The notes beneath the pieces were generated by a model, which ran no database searches, was not told where the DNA came from, and was given only the letters and a program-made list of their open reading frames with translations. Shown here one piece after another: positions 59,452 through 64,000 of a DNA stretch of 64,000 nt. Position numbers and translations under genes: made by a program. Within the stretch, counting starts at the first letter, position 1. Every line of letters begins with the position of its first letter. This DNA comes from Lytechinus pictus. Its lineage: Eukaryota > Echinodermata > Echinoidea > Temnopleuroida > Toxopneustidae. The DNA lies in contig NC_087254.1 of NCBI RefSeq assembly GCF_037042905.1, positions 20,609,103 to 20,673,102 on the forward strand, read 5' to 3'.

Positions 59452-60042
59452 TTAAAGGTCAAGTCCACCGCATCAAAATGTTGATATGAATAGATAGACA
59501 ATTAAACTAGCATAATGCTGAAAATTTTCATCAAAATCGGATGTTAACATTCTAAGAAAGTTGATTACATTTTAAAGTTTCGCTTATTTTCTACAAAATA
59601 TTTATATGCATGCACAAGTCAGTGAAATGTAAATGAGACAGTCGATGATGTCCTTCACTCACTATTTCTTTTGTTTGAGCTTCAATTTTTTGCTGATTTG
59701 AAAATAAGGGCCAACTTGACTGAACCATATATTATAAACCGATGCTAATTCGACATATTCAGGGAGGATTTGATCTTTGTTAGACTTGACAATGAGGATA
59801 AGATTAGAATATTTCACATTTCATGTAATAAAATACAAAAGAAATAGTGAGTGGATGACGTCATCAGTCTCCTTGTTTGCATACCGACCAGGATGTGCAT
59901 ATAACTATTTCGTGAAATTAAGAGAAACTTTACAATGTTATAATTTACTTATTTTACATGCGATTTTTTTCAGTGTTTTGCTCGTAGGATTTTTCTCTTT
60001 TTATTCAAATCAAATTTTCGTTGGGATGGACTTGTCCTTTAA
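59452..60042. mobile_element. TTAA-flanked fold-back element, family A, copy 4
   Basis: Opens TTAAAGGTCAAGTCCACCGC and closes GGATGGACTTGTCCTTTAA. The inverted halves match the other family A copies, with more substitutions and a short loss in the right half. Confidence 0.85.
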
Positions 60043-61261
60043 AGCACTCAGTTTTCTGAAGATCATCCTATGTGCAGGTTTATACCATGTGAAAATCGGC
60101 ATACACCCACTTCAAGCTCAAGTATCACTTGAATGAGTGCTTTTTCAGTTTATAGCAAAAAAATTGTTGATTCACTTGTTGATAACATAATAGAAAACGG
60201 GGGGGGGGGGGGGAGGAGGATCATTCATCTCTATGCAGTCACAGTCATGATGAAATAAACATTTATCAATATAAATTATCATGATTAATAAAACGCATGC
60301 ATGTTCAGCGGAGTTTCTATTCCTCAATTCACGGTACATTAACCATGTTAACGGAAAGCACTCATGCAGGAATCAGGCTATTCACTCATATTATATTTTC
60401 CTCGAAACACGGATACGCTTTCATGGCACAAAACGATCATTTTATGTATAGGTCGTAGTTTAATTTTCAAGCGGTTTTTGATAAGATTTTCTTTTAATCG
60501 ATCAGTCAACATGTTCAATATTTCAGCTTCACTGTGAACAATGAACCCTGGTTTTTAATATAGCTGATACATTATTTCGATTCATCGGAATGGTTTTGAG
60601 CATCTCGCGTTGTATACCTCAGACTTGACTAACGGTCACTAACCAATTTTTCAATTTAGAAACGCAACTTTGGGACCACTTTGCATTTTATTTTGAAGAA
60701 TAGCTCTCTTTTTTCTTCATCTCAGCCCATAAAGATTATATTATATAAAAGTGCTAAGATTTGTTTTTACATCTTTGAGTTGATATGCAAGTGATCATGT
60801 TAATTATTTGAGAACTGATTGGGCCATTCTTTTTTAAAATAAAAATTACTTTCTTTGTCATTTTTTATTTATTTTACATCTAGCGATGCCCCCGAAATGC
60901 TGGAATGACCGAGAAATTATTATTTTAGAAATATTGATTTGAACCCGGCGTAATTCTGACACTTTTGGATTGCAAAATTTAGAATGATATTGCCTGGAAG
61001 AATTTTTTTCTCTTGTTTTTTTTTTGGGGGGGGGGGTGGAGGGGGTTATAGAATACGTTGCTGCTTCTCTGATTTTGACTGGCAAAGAAATGCAAATAGA
61101 ATAGGGTAGGGGAATAAGGTCATTATTTTATGTAAACATAAAACTTTTGGTCGAGGTTCGCGCTCGCGCATTTCCGGGTGAAGCTCAGTTGACACCAAAA
61201 CCGAATTCTCCCGAATAAAGTCGGACCGGTTCTGCCCGATTACGGCCTGATTCGGATGGTA
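60043..61261. other. Stretch without recognised genes
   Basis: G runs at 60200-60213 and 61026-61035 (the latter after a T run). No exon or delimited element seen. Confidence 0.5.
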
Positions 61262-61440
61262 TTTACCTCTCCCATTATAACCCCTGCCATTTTTATCTCT
61301 GCCATTTTACCTCTGCCATTATAACCTCTGCCAATTTTACCTCTGCCATGTTTACCTCTGCCATTTTTACCTCTGTCATTTTACCTCTGCCATTATTACC
61401 TCTGCCATTTTTACCTCTGTCATTTTTACCTCTGCTATTT
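61262..61440. repeat. Tandem repeat of 15-16 bp, ATTTTTACCTCTGCC type, about 12 units
   Basis: Units ACCTCTGCCATT followed by 3-5 variable T/A bases. The minus-strand frame through it gives repeating A-E-V-K/N-M and is a repeat artefact, not a gene. Confidence 0.93.
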
Positions 61441-64000
61441 TTTCGTGTTTTTAAAGCAAATTGCGAAGGCTTTGACATTGACTGTATCGCAAGAACTTCG
61501 GCTCTAGATCTTGGAACATAAAAAAGTTTCACTTATAACAACGAATTCTGGACAGTATACGCAAGTGACAGAGCAAATGGTATCAGACTCATCATTTCTT
61601 TTGTATCATATCAAACAAGTGAAATATGAAACATTTCCGTTTGTTTGAATTCGATTGCTGATAAGCCCTTTACCGAAACCACTAAAATGTATGATGTGTC
61701 ATGGCAGGCACAAATTAAGAACATTTATAACTTTCTCGTTTTGAATAAAGTTATTATTATGAGCATTCCCATGTAATGTCATTTTTGTTTGACTTCTTTT
61801 ATTTATCTCAACTTTTTGTTGGGTGTATACTTGACATCATGAAAGAGCGGATGAAGATAAGTAGTGCCCATATTTCAAAAAATTCTATCAACATCTTTTA
61901 TTTGATATATATAATCCAAAACTTTCCTAGCGTTAATCCATTAACTTGTTTCATGGATATAATTCAATTAACATGTTTAAAATGTTATAACGATAACTTT
62001 GAAGTGATAATGAAATTATATTAATGAATATATCCTTCTTCGAAATCTATGAATGTTAGTTGATAGAGACATGCAGGCGTAATCATCCGGCCTTGTAATT
62101 ACCATAACTCTAATTTATTCGACTAGTGTACAATAATGTTTCAGATGGTATCGTTATTAATGAACTGATTAGGGCTGAATGCAATCTACTCGAATTCGAA
62201 AAGTGATCATAAGCGCATTTTGATATTTATAATTTTACATATGAATGAATTAGATTAGAGAAATGACTATATTTTTTTTCTTAGAAATGAAAGAATGAAA
62301 GAGGTTTCCTCATTAACTGTAAGTGACCCTTTATTTTATTTTAGATTGTATAAGCAGAGTGAATGATCGTCATCGTAATATTATGTTTAACTGGATTATG
62401 AAAAAAAAATCACAGAATAAAAATAACCGATACGAATCTAGTTCGAATTCTGTCACTGAATACAACAATAGCAATGCGATATATACACCCATAATATGCC
62501 CTGGTGAATAGCCCAGGGACCTATACTTTATTGAGTCACGATAGATGCTAAATGCTATAATAATTTCACTCTTCCGGTTCCTAATGTACACAGCTCTATC
62601 TGTTAATAACATTAAGGGTGTTACTGGTACATGTAGGCCTAATTATGATATTATACAATGGCATTATCTAGAAGAAAAAATAATAATCGTCATAAAAAAC
62701 TATTAAGGATACAAATTTATTCTCAGATCTCAACGGGACTCCAGATCATTCAAAAGTGTGTGCGGGTGGGGGTGTTATCATAAACAAAATATCATCTGTT
62801 TGCTTTATCTCTTAAAACTAATTGTTTCTAACGATTTGTCGTTTACAATTTGTGTGATAGATATAATGTGTTTTATTACACAATTAATACACTCTGAATT
62901 AATAAGGCCATAGTTCTAAGAGTAATAGCGGGATATTTTTTACCATGTTTTAAAGGGGTGAAAAATGCTGTCACTCCTCTGACATATCCCCATTTCCACC
63001 CTCTGTTTTTTTCCTTTTTTTGGTGGGGGTTGTTTTTTGTTTTGTTTTTGTGTTTTTTAAAGAGCACAGCGTTTACGTTCTACCTCTGTTACCTATTTGC
63101 CCCTTACGTGTAAAATAGATTTATGGCATATCTGTCAGTGTCTCTTTTCTTGAACAAAAAATTGGCTAATTATTATCCCCGAGACATCCCTTTTGTATTG
63201 TCTGTGAAGCACATCAGTAGACTCTTAAATGGGTACTTGTCATCGTAACCTAATCCAAAATGTTTCCTAATTGAGTTACTATTTTAGGGATGACTGCAGC
63301 GTTTACTCGTAGACACTGTTCTATAATTACGAGGTAATGAGAAACCTATTTGATCCATGTTCTTCTACGAGTTTTGATCTTGTCAAGATACCATTACACA
63401 GTGTTAGCATTAAAGCTGTCTGGTGGCTTAATCTTCTCGGTAAGTGATAGTTTTTACTATTCCATGGATAGGTGATACGCATTCATGATACACTAATGTG
63501 ATTAGTTGGTTTATTACTCATACAAGTGAGCAGAAGTCATAACGATATTGTCACGATCATTGAATGGTAATATAAAATGTTTTTAAATGACTTCGATTAG
63601 AACACGATAGAGCAAAACATTAAAGTATATAAAGTAAATGATTGGAGAAGTAGATAATCAAAACTAATAAACGCATTCATATTTCTTTTCCATCAGTGAT
63701 TAAGCAAACATCAGTGTTGTTGATATCATAACTATTTGAAAATGCACATGTTAAATTATTCCAATTTAAAAGAGGATATACATCTCTATCAGCCCAATTT
63801 CCGGACTGAGAACAACGGATATGAACTTTAACATTATTGTTGCATCCTTCTAAAATGAAAATATAGCTTCTCTCTCTTGAATCAGGCCTATATGTATGTT
63901 TGTCACTTCAAAAGTACATTGCACTTTTCATGTATACATTGTCCATGAAGCTTACATTTGATATAGTGGGCGTGTTGTAATGGCGATTTGGTATACAAAA
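61441..64000. other. Right end of window without recognised genes
   Basis: AT-rich sequence with no supported exon, RNA gene or delimited repeat. A donor-like TCGGTAAGTGA at about 63438 has no open exon before it. Confidence 0.5.

Overview
The window looks like nuclear DNA of a marine invertebrate deuterostome, most likely a sea urchin. I infer this from AT-rich DNA crowded with small fold-back transposons, long C/G homopolymer runs, the recurring 'GCTCGCGCTTCGCGCTCGC' tract, and split genes with GT-AG introns. No sequence search was possible, so the species is not established. Nothing prokaryotic is present.

Two cellular genes can be assembled across introns. On the + strand, three phase-0 exons (298-381, 24223-24369, 28535-29986) give a 560-residue class A (rhodopsin-type) G-protein-coupled receptor with an N-glycosylated N terminus, all seven helices and a long acidic tail; it most resembles the GPR161-like/aminergic group. 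Its first intron is about 23.8 kb and holds many repeats. On the - strand, three exons (46055-45830, 44865-44653, 43030-41880) give a 521-residue cytoplasmic-type protein with an RWD domain, an MJ1316 (DUF504) domain and an AKAP7-like 2H phosphoesterase domain. This is LENG9-like. Two further upstream exons (49866-49730, 54732-54648) are possible because they join in phase. Between the two genes lies the 3' half of a Ty3/Gypsy retrotransposon (37263 to about 40640) that still has an 811-codon open pol frame but has lost gag, protease and the start of reverse transcriptase.

The rest is repeat. The most unusual object is 8070-9882 in receptor intron 1: about 77 short 17-bp palindromes packed almost end to end, built from two left arms, two right arms and six core pentamers, interrupted by oriented 25-bp modules and closed by matching inverted ends. 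A larger palindrome of about 0.5 kb sits inside it. A second, smaller array with different units (35821-36234) is flanked by a 9-bp direct repeat. Other elements can be delimited by their target duplications: hAT-like elements with 8-bp duplications (46436-49093, 10106-10208, 47387-47645, 31846-32158), TTAA-flanked fold-back elements (10261, 13879, 44016, 54034, 59452), and TA-flanked elements (822, 10930, 32652). An inverted duplication (53994-54836 against 55482-55720) shows one arm with and one arm without a TTAA element, a natural filled/empty pair.

Region by region: 1-30000 receptor gene with repeat-filled introns; 30000-37000 intergenic repeats; 37263-40640 retrotransposon remnant; 41166-41690 minisatellite just beyond the LENG9-like gene; 41880-46055 LENG9-like gene; 46436-49093 nested hAT-like element; 49730-55720 possible upstream exons and the inverted duplication; 55721-64000 no recognised gene.
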